Counted from the stretch's first letter, positions 31,569 to 42,425 are shown. The stretch is DNA of 64,000 nucleotides from Collimonas sp. OK607 (GCF_900111995.1 NZ_FOKF01000021.1:1-64000); one strand, 5' to 3'. Program-made: numbers and translations. Notes: a model not told the origin generated them from the letters alone.

Positions 31569-32714
31569 ATGGCAATGGATCGCTTGTTTCATCTGATGCA
31601 GGAAAAGAGTGCGTCGGACATGTTCCTGGCGCCTGGTTCGCCGATTCATCTGAAGATCAAGGGCCAGATGCTCCCGGTCAATCAGCAGAACATGGATGAA
31701 CACACTATCCAGATGCTGTTGAATGAAGTGCTGTCCGCCGAGCGCCTGCAAGAACTGGAACGCAACAATGAATTGAATCTCGGTTTGCCGGTAGCCGGCG
31801 TCGGCAGTTTCCGGCTGTCGGCGTTCCGCCAGCGCGGCAGCATTTCCGCCGTGATCCGTTATATCCCCTACCAGATTCCAGCATTTGAAGAACTGCGCCT
31901 GCCGCCTGCACTGGTCGAACTGATCGGCCGCAAGCGCGGTTTGCTGTTAGTGGTGGGCGCCACCGGTTCCGGCAAATCGACGACTATCGCCTCGATGCTG
32001 GACTATCGCAATAAAACCCAGGCAGGCCATATCCTGACCCTGGAAGACCCTATCGAATTCCTGTTCCACAATCACCGTTCCATCGTCAACCAGCGCGAAA
32101 TCGGTAGCGATACTACCGACCTCAACGGCGCCTTGAAGAACGCGTTGCGGCAAGCGCCTGATTGCATCCTGATCGGTGAAATCCGCGACAAGGAAACCAT
32201 GTCGGCCGCCATGGCCTATGCCCAGTCCGGCCATCTGGTTGTATCGACGCTGCATGCCAACAATACCTACCGTGCGCTGAACCGCATCATCAGTTTTTAT
32301 CCGATGGAAAACCGGCCGGCACTGCTGGAAGACCTGGCATCGACCCTGGCTGCGATTGTGTCGCAACGGCTGGTCACTACCGTCGATGGCGAGCGCACCC
32401 CGGCGGTCGAAATCATGCTCAACACCCGCCACGTCTCTGAACTGATTGAAGAAGACAATATCAGCCAGATCAAGGAAGCGATGGAGAAGAGCCTGGCGCC
32501 AGGTTCGCAAACCTTCGAGCAGGCGCTGATGCAATTGATCGACGATGGCGTCATCACCCAGGACGAAGCGCTGGCGCACGCCGATTCTCCAAGCAACCTG
32601 TACTGGCTGATCAACAACCACACGCCGAATTCCAAAAAGAATTCGACACCGGTGGCGCCGGAACCGGAACGCGTCGAAGGCGCTACTTTTACCGAATTCA
32701 CACTGGACCTGTAG
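31569..32714 (+). CDS. pilU: PilT/PilU-family twitching motility ATPase
   Basis: A 381-residue hexameric retraction ATPase of type IV pili. Walker A is GATGSGKST, the Asp box ILTLEDPIEF, Walker B GEIRDKETM and the His box STLHANNT. Length, and the tail after the ATPase core, fit PilU rather than PilT. AGGAG lies 7 bases before the ATG at 31569. It is embedded between dapD and dapE with no other pilus gene in the window, as is common in betaproteobacteria. Confidence 0.85.
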   Translation: MAMDRLFHLMQEKSASDMFLAPGSPIHLKIKGQMLPVNQQNMDEHTIQMLLNEVLSAERLQELERNNELNLGLPVAGVGSFRLSAFRQRGSISAVIRYIPYQIPAFEELRLPPALVELIGRKRGLLLVVGATGSGKSTTIASMLDYRNKTQAGHILTLEDPIEFLFHNHRSIVNQREIGSDTTDLNGALKNALRQAPDCILIGEIRDKETMSAAMAYAQSGHLVVSTLHANNTYRALNRIISFYPMENRPALLEDLASTLAAIVSQRLVTTVDGERTPAVEIMLNTRHVSELIEEDNISQIKEAMEKSLAPGSQTFEQALMQLIDDGVITQDEALAHADSPSNLYWLINNHTPNSKKNSTPVAPEPERVEGATFTEFTLDL

Positions 32715-32744
32715 GTCACATCCACACCAAACCGCATTCAATCT

Positions 32745-33098
32745 ATGGCAATTACTCTTTACGGCATTCCCAATTGCGACACAGTCAAGAAAGCCCGCAC
32801 CTGGCTGGAAGACCAGGAGATCGCATACACGTTTCACAATTTCAAGAAAGACGGCGTCACGGCGCAACTGATCACGACCTGGCTGGCGGATGTGCCCTGG
32901 GATACGCTGGTGAACCGCAAGGGCACTACCTGGCGCGGCTTGTCGGAACAACGCCGCAACGGCATCACCGACGGCATCAGCGCTACGCCATTGATGATGG
33001 AGCTGCCATCTATCATCAAGCGGCCGGTGCTGTTCACCGGCAAGAACACATATGTCGGCTTTTCGGACGCGCTGTACCAAGAGATATTCAGCCAGTAA
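32745..33098 (+). CDS. ArsC/Spx-family protein, YffB-like
   Basis: A 117-residue thioredoxin-fold protein of the ArsC/YffB group, with a single N-terminal Cys11 in GIPNCDTVKKAR. YffB lies upstream of dapE in many proteobacteria, exactly as here (73 bp away). Related proteins have weak glutathione-dependent reductase properties, but no firm physiological role is known. Confidence 0.88.
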   Translation: MAITLYGIPNCDTVKKARTWLEDQEIAYTFHNFKKDGVTAQLITTWLADVPWDTLVNRKGTTWRGLSEQRRNGITDGISATPLMMELPSIIKRPVLFTGKNTYVGFSDALYQEIFSQ

Positions 33099-33159
33099 GG
33101 TAGCTAATAGGGTAACTAATAACCCGGCCAGCAATTCAACAAACCAATTTAACAAATAA

Positions 33160-34326
<1,167 letters not shown>

Positions 34327-34355
34327 TGTTGCACAAACGATGCACAGCCACAGAC

Positions 34356-34382
34356 GGCCGCACATTGTTGCGGCCTTATTTG
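34356..34382 (+). terminator. Probable intrinsic terminator after dapE
   Basis: GGCCGCA (34356-34362) pairs with TGCGGCC (34369-34375) around a CATTGT loop, followed by TTATTTGC. The U-run is interrupted, so it is of moderate strength. Confidence 0.6.
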
Positions 34383-34413
34383 CTCTAATTTGAACAAATA
34401 ACAACAAAATCAA

Positions 34414-34445
34414 GGTCTTAGCGCGCTTCTTGTCTCGCTAAGACC
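34414..34445. other. Perfect 10-bp hairpin upstream of prmB
   Basis: GGTCTTAGCG (34414-34423) and CGCTAAGACC (34436-34445) pair perfectly with a 12-base loop. It lies upstream of the prmB -10 box and may be a second terminator remnant or an operator. No U-run follows. Confidence 0.5.
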
Positions 34446-34528
34446 CATTCGGCATGGCATTTCCGATAAAATCCGCCTGACACTTTTGCGACCTCGGCGG
34501 CCAAGTCGCCGCATATCCGCCCTACCTT

Positions 34529-34534
34529 TATAAT
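34529..34534 (+). promoter_or_regulatory. prmB -10 box directly before the start codon
   Basis: A perfect TATAAT ends 7 bases before the ATG at 34542. Transcription would begin at or within a base or two of the start codon, and there is no Shine-Dalgarno sequence. This predicts a leaderless prmB mRNA. Confidence 0.55.
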
Positions 34535-34541
34535 TTGCACC

Positions 34542-35426
34542 ATGACACCACAATCCTTTACCTCCATCCGCGACTTGCTGCGCTATGCAGTAACCCGCTT
34601 CAATACCGCCGGCCTGTTCTTCGGCCACGGCAGCAGCAACGCGCTGGATGAGGCCGCCTACCTGATCCTGCATACGCTGAAGCTGCCGCTGGACAAGATC
34701 GAGCCGTTTTTCGATGCGCGCCTGCTGCCGCATGAAATCGACGCCGTACTGCAAGTAATTGAAAAACGCAGCACCGATCGCGTTCCTGCCGCCTACATTA
34801 CCAATGAAGCCTGGCTGGGCGAATACCGTTTTTACGTCGACCAGCGCGTGATCGTGCCACGTTCGTTCATCGCAGAATTGATTCCTGACCATTTCTCGCC
34901 ATGGCTGCAAGATCCTGAAGCTGTCAGCAATATCCTGGAACTGTGCACCGGCTCCGGATGCCTGCCTATCATGCTGGCGGATGCTTTCCCGCAGGCCCAT
35001 GTCGACACTGCGGATATTTCGGCCGATGCATTGGCTGTGGCACGTCGCAATGTCGATGACTACGAATTGCAGGATCGCATCACGCTGATCGAGTCCGACC
35101 TGTACAGCAAGGTTCCGGCAAAAAAATACGATCTGATCGTCACCAACCCGCCGTATGTCAATTCCGGTTCGATGGACAAGTTACCGCCGGAATATCTGCG
35201 TGAACCGCAAATCGCCCTGGCCGGCGGTAGCGACGGCATGGACCTGGTGCGCAAGATTGTTGCCGGCGCCAAGCAACGTTTGACACCCAACGGTGTACTC
35301 GTAGTCGAAATCGGCAACGAGCGCGCCTTCGCCGAAGCCGCGTTCCCGGATCTGGAAATGACCTGGGTATCGACCAGCGCCGGCGACGACATGGTATTCC
35401 TGCTGACAGCAGACCAATTGCCTTAA
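34542..35426 (+). CDS. prmB: Ribosomal protein L3 N5-glutamine methyltransferase
   Basis: A 294-residue SAM-dependent methyltransferase that modifies a glutamine of ribosomal protein L3. The SAM-binding motif is LELCTGSGCLP and the substrate-glutamine motif is TNPPYVNSG; the N-terminal helical domain SIRDLLRYAV is typical. PrmB is separated from PrmC by this N-terminus and by the LCTGSGC variant. A TATAAT box directly upstream suggests a leaderless transcript. Confidence 0.93.
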   Translation: MTPQSFTSIRDLLRYAVTRFNTAGLFFGHGSSNALDEAAYLILHTLKLPLDKIEPFFDARLLPHEIDAVLQVIEKRSTDRVPAAYITNEAWLGEYRFYVDQRVIVPRSFIAELIPDHFSPWLQDPEAVSNILELCTGSGCLPIMLADAFPQAHVDTADISADALAVARRNVDDYELQDRITLIESDLYSKVPAKKYDLIVTNPPYVNSGSMDKLPPEYLREPQIALAGGSDGMDLVRKIVAGAKQRLTPNGVLVVEIGNERAFAEAAFPDLEMTWVSTSAGDDMVFLLTADQLP

Positions 35427-35571
35427 ATCACAAGCTGCCTGCATGGGCCGTGCGCTCATGCAGCAACAAATAAGCAGTAAATAAGCAGCAAACAAGACCA
35501 TCACAACCTGCATGTTGTTTTAAACACATGCATGGCCACTCATTTAGCAAGATAGTTAGCAGATAGTAGAC

Positions 35572-37578
35572 ATGATACGTTTTCAACAAGTTTCCCTGAT
35601 GCGCGGCGTCAAGCCTTTGCTCGACAATGTCGACGTCACCCTTAACCCGGGCGACAAGATCGGCCTGATCGGCGCTAACGGCGCCGGCAAGTCCAGCCTG
35701 TTCGGGCTGCTGCGCGGGGAGCTGCATGCCGACCTCGGCGAGATCGATTTCCCGACGAAATGGCGCATGGCCTACGTTGCTCAGGAAACCCCGGCGCTGG
35801 ATCGTCCTGCGATTGAATACGCTATCGATGGCGACGTCACCCTGCGCCGCCTGGAAGAAGAACTGGCGTTCCTCGAAAGTGAACCGGAAACCACTTCCAA
35901 CGGCATTTTGATCGGCGAACTGTATAGCGCCCTGGCCGATGCCGATGCTTACACGGTGCGTTCGCGCGCCGAGCAATTGCTGACCGGCCTCGGCTTCTCG
36001 CTGGCGCAGATGGATCAGCCGGTGGCCAGCTTCTCCGGCGGCTGGCGCATGCGCCTGAACCTGGCGCAAGCGCTGATGTGCCCGTCCGACCTGCTGCTGC
36101 TCGATGAACCCACCAATCACTTGGACCTGGATGCCATCATCTGGCTGGAAGACTGGCTCAAGCGCTATCCCGGCACCCTGATCATCATTTCCCATGACCG
36201 CGACTTCCTCGACGGTGTGGTCAATGTCATCGTGCATATCGATGAGCGCAAGCTGAAGCGTTACTCCGGTAACTATTCCTCGTTCGAGCGCCAGCGTTCT
36301 GCGCAGCTGGAACTGGCTGCAGGTACTTTGGAAAAGCAGATGCGCCAGCGTGCGCATCTGGAATCGTTCATCAACCGCTTCAAGGCCCAGGCCAGCAAAG
36401 CGCGTCAGGCTCAAAGCCGGATGAAGGCCCTGGCCAAGATGGAAGAGTTGGCGCCGCTACGTGCAGCAGCTGAGTTCTCCTTCGAATTCCGGGTACCGCT
36501 GAGCGCACCTAATCCCTTGCTGGTGATGGAAGATGTAAGCGCCGGCTACCGCACCGAAAGCGAAACCAGCCATGACGTCACCGAAAAGGTGATCATCGCC
36601 GGTATCAATTTCTCTTTGCAGATTGGTCAGCGTATCGGCCTGCTGGGCGTCAACGGCGCCGGTAAATCGACCTTCATCAAAACCATCGCAGAAGAACTCA
36701 AACCATTGCACGGCGACGCCCAGTTCGGCAAGGGCTTGTCGATCGGCTACTTCGCCCAGCACCAGGTGGAAATGCTGCGCCATGACGAATCGCCGTTGTG
36801 GCACATGGGCAAGATCGCGCCAACCGTGCGCGAACAAGAGTTGCGCAATTTCCTCGGCAGCTTCAATTTCAACGGCCCGATGGTTACCAGTTCGATCGCA
36901 CCATTTTCCGGCGGCGAAAAGGCACGCCTGGCGCTGGCCCTGATCGTCTGGCAGCGCCCTAACCTGCTGCTGCTGGATGAACCGACCAACCATCTGGACC
37001 TGGAAACCCGCGAAGCGCTGACCATGGCGCTGGCGCAGTTCGAAGGCACATTGGTGCTGGTGTCACATGATCGCCATCTGTTGCGTGCCACTACCGATCA
37101 GTTCATCATCGTCGCCGACGGCAAGGTAGCACCATTCGATGGCGACCTGGACGATTACAAGGACTGGCTGTTCAAGACCAAGCTGGCGGCTAAAAACAGT
37201 GCGACCGATGCGACGCTGCCGAAAGCCAGCAGCAAGGCAAAAATCGCTAGCGCAGTCGCTCCGGCAGCGGCTCCCGTGGTCGACAATGCCGACCGCCGCG
37301 AACAAAAACGTGCGGAAGCCGAAGCGCGGCAAAAGCTGGCAGCGCAGAAGAAGCCGATCGAATCGCGCATCAAGCGCCTGGATGAACAGATCGCCAAACG
37401 CAGCGCGCAGAAGCATACTGTCGATACGCGCCTGGCCGATCCGGAAATCTACGATAAAGACAAGAAAAAGGAATTGGCGACGCTGCTGGCTGATCAGGCG
37501 TTTTATGCCAAGGAACTGACGCAACTGGAGGCGGAATGGCTGGAGCAACAGGAAGCGCTGGAGCTGCTGGGCAACTAA
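35572..37578 (+). CDS. ABC-F family ribosome-associated ATPase, YheS-like
   Basis: A 668-residue soluble protein with two ABC domains and no membrane segment. Walker A motifs are GANGAGKSS and GVNGAGKST, signatures FSGGWRMRLNLAQAL and FSGGEKARLALAL, and both Walker B are LLLDEPTNHLD. The linker (about 240-300) and a charged C-terminal coiled coil (about 570-668) fit YheS/Uup. ABC-F proteins act at the ribosomal E site. A lysine- and alanine-rich spacer precedes the coiled coil. Confidence 0.92.
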   Translation: MIRFQQVSLMRGVKPLLDNVDVTLNPGDKIGLIGANGAGKSSLFGLLRGELHADLGEIDFPTKWRMAYVAQETPALDRPAIEYAIDGDVTLRRLEEELAFLESEPETTSNGILIGELYSALADADAYTVRSRAEQLLTGLGFSLAQMDQPVASFSGGWRMRLNLAQALMCPSDLLLLDEPTNHLDLDAIIWLEDWLKRYPGTLIIISHDRDFLDGVVNVIVHIDERKLKRYSGNYSSFERQRSAQLELAAGTLEKQMRQRAHLESFINRFKAQASKARQAQSRMKALAKMEELAPLRAAAEFSFEFRVPLSAPNPLLVMEDVSAGYRTESETSHDVTEKVIIAGINFSLQIGQRIGLLGVNGAGKSTFIKTIAEELKPLHGDAQFGKGLSIGYFAQHQVEMLRHDESPLWHMGKIAPTVREQELRNFLGSFNFNGPMVTSSIAPFSGGEKARLALALIVWQRPNLLLLDEPTNHLDLETREALTMALAQFEGTLVLVSHDRHLLRATTDQFIIVADGKVAPFDGDLDDYKDWLFKTKLAAKNSATDATLPKASSKAKIASAVAPAAAPVVDNADRREQKRAEAEARQKLAAQKKPIESRIKRLDEQIAKRSAQKHTVDTRLADPEIYDKDKKKELATLLADQAFYAKELTQLEAEWLEQQEALELLGN

Positions 37579-37595
37579 CCAAGCAATCAAGCACG

Positions 37596-38468
37596 ATGCC
37601 GGACGGCGGCCAACGCCGTCCTCACACCCTAAGCTTAAGTATCATCGGGTGCGGCAAAGTCGGCCAGACTCTGGGCCGGCTTTGGCACGATCGCCAGACT
37701 TTTGTCTTGCTCGACATCCTGAACCGTTCCACTGCCAGCGCACAACAGGCCTGCGCCTTCATCGGCGCCGGCAGCGTAACGGCAGATCATGCCGGTCTGC
37801 GCAGCGCCGATATCTATCTGATTGCAACAAGCGACGACCAGATCGCCGCTTGTTGCAACGCCCTTGCCGCCGCCGGCAAACTGCATCCGGGCAGTATCGT
37901 GTTTCATTGCAGCGGCGCGCTGTCGTCGCTTGAACTGGCTGCCGCTACCGCACAAGGCGCGGCCGTCGCAAGCATCCACCCCATTCGCAGCTTTGCCGAT
38001 CCACAGCAGGTAGCCGACCATTTCGACGGCACCTGGTGCGGTAGTGAGGGCGACGCCGCCGCGCTGGCGGTTCTCGGCCCCGCATTCAGCGCCATCGGCG
38101 CCCAATCGGTAGAAATCCGGCGCGAACAAAAGACCCTGTACCACGCTGCGGCAGTATTCGCTTCCAACTATCAGGTGACGCTGATCGATGTCGCGCAACA
38201 GGCTTACGTTGCGGCTGGTATTCCCCCTGAGCTTGCCTTGAAACTGATCGAACCGTTACTGTCTGAAAGCGCGGCCAATGCTTTTCGGCTTGGTCCGGCA
38301 ACCGCCCTCACCGGCCCGATCGCACGCGGCGACCTGGCGACTGTCGCCAGGCAATATCAGGCAGTCCAGCAATGGCAACCGCAGATCGCGGAGCTATATC
38401 AACAGTTTGCGGTACTGACTACCGATCTGGCCATGCGCAAGAAAATAAGCAAACCCGGCAAACCGTAA
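37596..38468 (+). CDS. Rossmann-fold and DUF2520 domain protein
   Basis: A 290-residue protein with an N-terminal NAD(P)-binding GCGKVGQTLGR (about 18-28) and a C-terminal DUF2520 helical domain (SIHPIRSF, then the LYHAAAVFASNY motif). The fold resembles ketopantoate reductase and 6-phosphogluconate dehydrogenase, but the substrate is unknown. It starts 17 bp after the ABC-F gene and is probably co-transcribed. Confidence 0.85.
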   Translation: MPDGGQRRPHTLSLSIIGCGKVGQTLGRLWHDRQTFVLLDILNRSTASAQQACAFIGAGSVTADHAGLRSADIYLIATSDDQIAACCNALAAAGKLHPGSIVFHCSGALSSLELAAATAQGAAVASIHPIRSFADPQQVADHFDGTWCGSEGDAAALAVLGPAFSAIGAQSVEIRREQKTLYHAAAVFASNYQVTLIDVAQQAYVAAGIPPELALKLIEPLLSESAANAFRLGPATALTGPIARGDLATVARQYQAVQQWQPQIAELYQQFAVLTTDLAMRKKISKPGKP

Positions 38469-38611
38469 ATTGCCTAGATCGGCGATAGCTGATATTTTCC
38501 TGAAATGCAAAGACAATAAGTGCATATAAAGTCGCAAAACCATCATTTCACATTTGCAGGGAAAAACGCTTAACATAGTGCTACCAATCGCTACCAACCA
38601 AAGGAAAAGAA

Positions 38612-39415
38612 ATGGCCACTACACTGTCAAAACTGAGCAAGATTGCAGCCGCGATACTGATCACCGGCGTCACGCTCAACGCGTTCGCAGCTGACCTGCT
38701 GGATACTGTCAAAGCCCGTGGCACCCTGAAGGTGGCGATGGAAGGCAACTATCCTCCGTTCAATTTCAAAGATCCGAAAAGCGGCCAGCTGGATGGCTTT
38801 GAGGTTGACGTAGCCAAATTGCTGGCGGCCAAGCTGGGCGTGAAACCTGAATTCACGACAACCGAATGGAGCGGCATCCTGGCCGGTCTCGGCGCCGGCA
38901 AATACGATGTCATCATCAACCAGGTCGGGATCACCGAAGCGCGTCAAAAAGCCTTCGACTTTTCTCAACCGTACACCCTGTCCACGGCGCAATTGATCAT
39001 CAGGAAAGACGAGAAGCGCAGCTTCCCGACCCTGGAATCGCTGAAGGGCTACAAACTCGGCCTGGGCCAAGGCACCAATTTCGAACAAAAGGCCAAGGCT
39101 GTCCCAGGTATCGATGTCAAAACCTATCCTGGCTCGCCTGAGTACCTGGCTGACCTGGCTAGCGGCCGTATCGATGCAGCCTTGAATGACCGGCTGCTGG
39201 TGGGCTATCTGCTGAAAACCTCGAATCTGCCATTGAAGGCTGGCGCCACTTTTGGCGATATCGATAAAATCGGTATTCCTTTCCAAAAAGGCAACCCTAA
39301 ATTTGAAGCAGCTTTGAATAAAGCGCTGGACGAGATCCTGAAAGACGGCAGTTTCAAGCAAGTCTCATTCAAGTGGTTCGGCTTTGACGTTAGCAAAGCG
39401 CCATCGGCGCAGTAA
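38612..39415 (+). CDS. Amino-acid ABC transporter substrate-binding protein, cystine-type
   Basis: A 267-residue periplasmic binding protein of family 3 with a signal peptide cleaved after AFA (near residue 27). Motifs KVAMEGNYPPFNFKD and LDGFEVDVAKLLA are those of cystine/polar amino-acid binders (FliY/TcyJ group). An AAAGGA box precedes the ATG. A strong terminator separates it from the permease gene; no ATPase gene follows, so a remote one must serve. Confidence 0.88.
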   Translation: MATTLSKLSKIAAAILITGVTLNAFAADLLDTVKARGTLKVAMEGNYPPFNFKDPKSGQLDGFEVDVAKLLAAKLGVKPEFTTTEWSGILAGLGAGKYDVIINQVGITEARQKAFDFSQPYTLSTAQLIIRKDEKRSFPTLESLKGYKLGLGQGTNFEQKAKAVPGIDVKTYPGSPEYLADLASGRIDAALNDRLLVGYLLKTSNLPLKAGATFGDIDKIGIPFQKGNPKFEAALNKALDEILKDGSFKQVSFKWFGFDVSKAPSAQ

Positions 39416-39447
39416 CGGAATTCACGTTACACTTCAGTCAGACCAGA

Positions 39448-39477
39448 CATCCCCGCCCATCGCGGGGATGTTTTTTT
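39448..39477 (+). terminator. Intrinsic terminator between binding protein and permease genes
   Basis: CATCCCCGC (39448-39456) pairs perfectly with GCGGGGATG (39462-39470) and is followed by seven T. It is a strong rho-independent terminator inside what should be one transport operon, so it should lower permease relative to binding-protein expression. Confidence 0.92.
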
Positions 39478-39509
39478 AAGCAAGAAAATCTAGGTTTAAA
39501 AAAGACAAT

Positions 39510-40172
39510 ATGGAATTACTAGATTTGCTTCAGCAAGCGGGGCCGACTTTGTTTCGCGGCGTGGGTTACACACTGGTGTTTGCGGTGGCCTCAATGCTGG
39601 GCGGACTGCTGCTCGGCTTCCCATTAGCGATTGCCCGCATATTGCCGTCACGCCTGGCGCGCTGGCCGGCCAGCACCTATGTCAGCCTGATGCGCGGCAC
39701 CCCGCTGCTAGTGCAGATCTTTGTGATTTATTACGGCCTGCCGAGCATAGGAATCAGCTTCTCGCCGTTGACCGCGGGCGTCCTGGCGTTGAGCCTGAAT
39801 GCCGGCGCCTATCTGTCGGAAAGCCTGCGCGGCGCCATTGTCGGCGTGCACACAGGACAATGGTCCGCCAGTTACAGCATCGGCCTGAATTACTGGCAGA
39901 CGCTGCGCTATATCATCATTCCTCAGGCAATCCGGATTGCGGTGCCATCGATGAGCAATACCTTGATCAGCCTGATCAAGGATACCTCACTGGTGTCGGT
40001 CATCACCGTGACGGAGTTAATGTTGGCCACCAAGGAAATCATTGCGGTTACCTTCCGCCCCTTGCCGCTGTATCTGGCTGCCGCGGCGATTTACTGGTGC
40101 CTGAGCTTGTGCTTCGAGCGCTTGCAAAGCCGCCTGGAAACCAAGCTCGGGCAAGCTCACAAATCAAATTAA
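39510..40172 (+). CDS. Amino-acid ABC transporter permease, HisM/TcyL type
   Basis: A 220-residue inner-membrane permease with five or so helices, the family start TLFRGVGYTLVFAVASMLGG and the EAA loop with IGLNYWQTLRYIIIPQAIRIAVPS, which contacts the ATPase. It pairs with the cystine-type binding protein upstream. The third component, the ATP-binding protein, is absent here; ppk1 follows on the opposite strand. Confidence 0.9.
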   Translation: MELLDLLQQAGPTLFRGVGYTLVFAVASMLGGLLLGFPLAIARILPSRLARWPASTYVSLMRGTPLLVQIFVIYYGLPSIGISFSPLTAGVLALSLNAGAYLSESLRGAIVGVHTGQWSASYSIGLNYWQTLRYIIIPQAIRIAVPSMSNTLISLIKDTSLVSVITVTELMLATKEIIAVTFRPLPLYLAAAAIYWCLSLCFERLQSRLETKLGQAHKSN

Positions 40173-40181
40173 AAACGCAAA

Positions 40182-42236
40182 TTAAAAGCGCGACAACAAA
40201 TCGATCTGGCTGACCAGGGGCGTAGCATCGCCAGGGTTGGCCCGTTTATAGCGGCCTTCGCTATCCATATCCCAGGCCGATGCATTATCTTGCAAATGTA
40301 TCAGCAAGCTCTCTTCGATCACACGCCGCTTGAGCTTGCCGTCCAGGATCGGGAACGCTGTTTCGATACGACGGAATAAATTGCGATCCATCCAGTCGGC
40401 GCTGGACAGCATCACATGTTCTTCACCGTCGGCATAAAAATAGAATACCCGGTGATGCTCAAGAAAGCGCCCGATAACGGAACGCACCTTGATGTTTTCC
40501 GATAAGCCGGGCACGCCTGGCTGCAAAGCGCACACGCCGCGGATCAACAACTGGATCTTGACGCCCGCCTGGGAAGCCAGATACAAGGCTTCAATCACCG
40601 TAGGTTCCAGCAAGGCGTTCATCTTGGCGATGATGTAACCCTGCTTGCCGGCCTTGGCGGCGTCGACTTCTTTCTGGATTGCGTGCAGCACATTTGCGTG
40701 CAAAGTAAACGGCGATTGCCACAGGCGCTTGAGCGGTACTTGCTTGCCAAAACCGGTCAGTTGCTGGAACACGTTATGCACGTCTTCGCAAATTTTATCG
40801 TCGCTGGTCATCAAGCCGAAGTCGGTATAAAGACGCGCGGTTTTCGGATGATAGTTACCGGTGCCCAGATGCACATAACGCTTCAATTTGGTATGTTTGG
40901 CGTGGCGCTTGCGGCGTACGATCAGCAACATCTTGGCGTGCGTCTTGTAGCCGAACACGCCATACACCACGTGGGCGCCAACCGCCTCCAGCTTGGCCGC
41001 CCAGCCGATATTGGTTTCTTCGTCAAAGCGCGCCATCAGTTCCAGCACCACCGTGACTTCCTTGCCATTCTTGGCCGCCTGCATCAGCGCGCTCATCAGC
41101 GGTGAATCGTTGCCGGTGCGATAAATGGTTTGCTTGATGGCCAGCACATCGGGATCGATCGCAGCCTGCTGCAGCAACTCCAGCACCGGCTGAAAACTTT
41201 CATAGGGATGGTGCAGCAATACATCGTTCTGATCGATCACATCGAATACCGAAGCACCAGTCACGAAGGCCTTCGGCAGCACCGGCGTATGCGGCGTGAA
41301 TTTCAAGTCGGGCCGGTCGACCAGATCCGGCAAGGGCATCAGGCGCACCAGGTTAACCGCACCGTTGACGCGATAACAATCGGCAGGCGCCAGGCCGTTC
41401 TGGGTCAGGAGACGTTGCACCAGCGATGCCGGCGTACCATCCGCCACTTCCAGGCGTACGGCATTGCCCAGCTGACGGGTCGGCAACTCGCCCTGTAACG
41501 CCAGCCGCAGATCGGTAACTTCGTCTTCATCGACAAACAGGTCGCTGTTACGCGTGACCCGGAATTGATAACAGCCGCCGATCGACAAACCCGGAAACAG
41601 TTCGCCGACAAAGCGCTGCATGAAACTGCTCAGCAGCACAAAGCCATATGCGTGGGCCGACAAATGCTCCGGCATCCGGACCAGGCGCGGCAAGACCCGC
41701 GGCGCCTGCACGATGGCAAGTTCGGTCTCGCGGCCGAAGGCATCCTTGCCACTTAATTTGACCGCGAAATTCAGGCTCTTGTTGAGCACCCGCGGGAAAG
41801 GATGAGCCGGGTCGAGGCCGATAGGTGTTAGTACCGGCAGCAGCTCAGTCTTGAAAAATTCATGCGCCCAGGCGGTTTGCTCATCATTCCACTCGGATTC
41901 CTGATAGAAAGCGATACCCTCCGCGTTCAAGGCCGGCAGCAACACGTCGTTGAACAAAGCGTACTGGCGCGCCACCAGTTTCTGCGCACGCTCGCTGATG
42001 GTGCTGTAAGCATGTTGCAACGACATTCCGTCCGGTGTCATGCCATCCACGGCCACCCTGATCTGCTCTTGCAAGCCGGACATCCGGATCTCGGAAAACT
42101 CATCCAGGTTGCTGCTGGTGATACAGACGAAACGCAGTCGCTCCAGTAAAGGCACGGCAGGATCTTCGGCCTGGGCCAGGACACGCTCGTTAAAGGCAAG
42201 CACACCGAGTTCGCGATTGAGCAATGGAAAAGTCAT
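40182..42236 (-). CDS. ppk1: Polyphosphate kinase 1
   Basis: A 684-residue enzyme that reversibly polymerises the gamma-phosphate of ATP into polyphosphate. The phospho-accepting His lies in GYKTHAKMLLIVRRK, and the second conserved His in the LEHHRVFYF region. N-terminal helical domain (FNERVLAQA, ITSSNLDEF) and two phospholipase-D-like domains match the family. The start at 42236 (MTFPLLN) is chosen over an in-frame extension to 42398 that is not PPK-like. It ends 9 bp from the permease gene, tail to tail. Confidence 0.95.
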   Translation of the reverse strand: MTFPLLNRELGVLAFNERVLAQAEDPAVPLLERLRFVCITSSNLDEFSEIRMSGLQEQIRVAVDGMTPDGMSLQHAYSTISERAQKLVARQYALFNDVLLPALNAEGIAFYQESEWNDEQTAWAHEFFKTELLPVLTPIGLDPAHPFPRVLNKSLNFAVKLSGKDAFGRETELAIVQAPRVLPRLVRMPEHLSAHAYGFVLLSSFMQRFVGELFPGLSIGGCYQFRVTRNSDLFVDEDEVTDLRLALQGELPTRQLGNAVRLEVADGTPASLVQRLLTQNGLAPADCYRVNGAVNLVRLMPLPDLVDRPDLKFTPHTPVLPKAFVTGASVFDVIDQNDVLLHHPYESFQPVLELLQQAAIDPDVLAIKQTIYRTGNDSPLMSALMQAAKNGKEVTVVLELMARFDEETNIGWAAKLEAVGAHVVYGVFGYKTHAKMLLIVRRKRHAKHTKLKRYVHLGTGNYHPKTARLYTDFGLMTSDDKICEDVHNVFQQLTGFGKQVPLKRLWQSPFTLHANVLHAIQKEVDAAKAGKQGYIIAKMNALLEPTVIEALYLASQAGVKIQLLIRGVCALQPGVPGLSENIKVRSVIGRFLEHHRVFYFYADGEEHVMLSSADWMDRNLFRRIETAFPILDGKLKRRVIEESLLIHLQDNASAWDMDSEGRYKRANPGDATPLVSQIDLLSRF

Positions 42237-42425
42237 GATCCGGTCGGTAGAGTGATAAGGGGAATAGAGCGTTGCGATTTGAATATCTTGACGCTTACCA
42301 ATATGACATGTTTGATTGTAAGGAGGCAATGTGACGCGAGGATGACAAACAATGTGCATGCGCCACCACTTTCGCCGCCACTCGCGGTTTGTTTGCACGT
42401 GTGCCCGACGACGGCACTGGACTGG

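Noticed and set aside
35439-35463. CTGCATG/CATGCAG hairpin after prmB as a terminator
   Set aside because: The stem is only 7 bp with an 11-base loop and no U-run.
35428-36414. Minus-strand open frame of 328 codons opposite the ABC-F gene
   Set aside because: It is antisense to conserved Walker and signature motifs and lacks any domain or ribosome-binding site.
42237-42398. 54-codon N-terminal extension of PPK1
   Set aside because: The family starts at MTFPLLN (42236) and the extension lacks conservation-like features; the 42237-42425 gap otherwise shows nothing.
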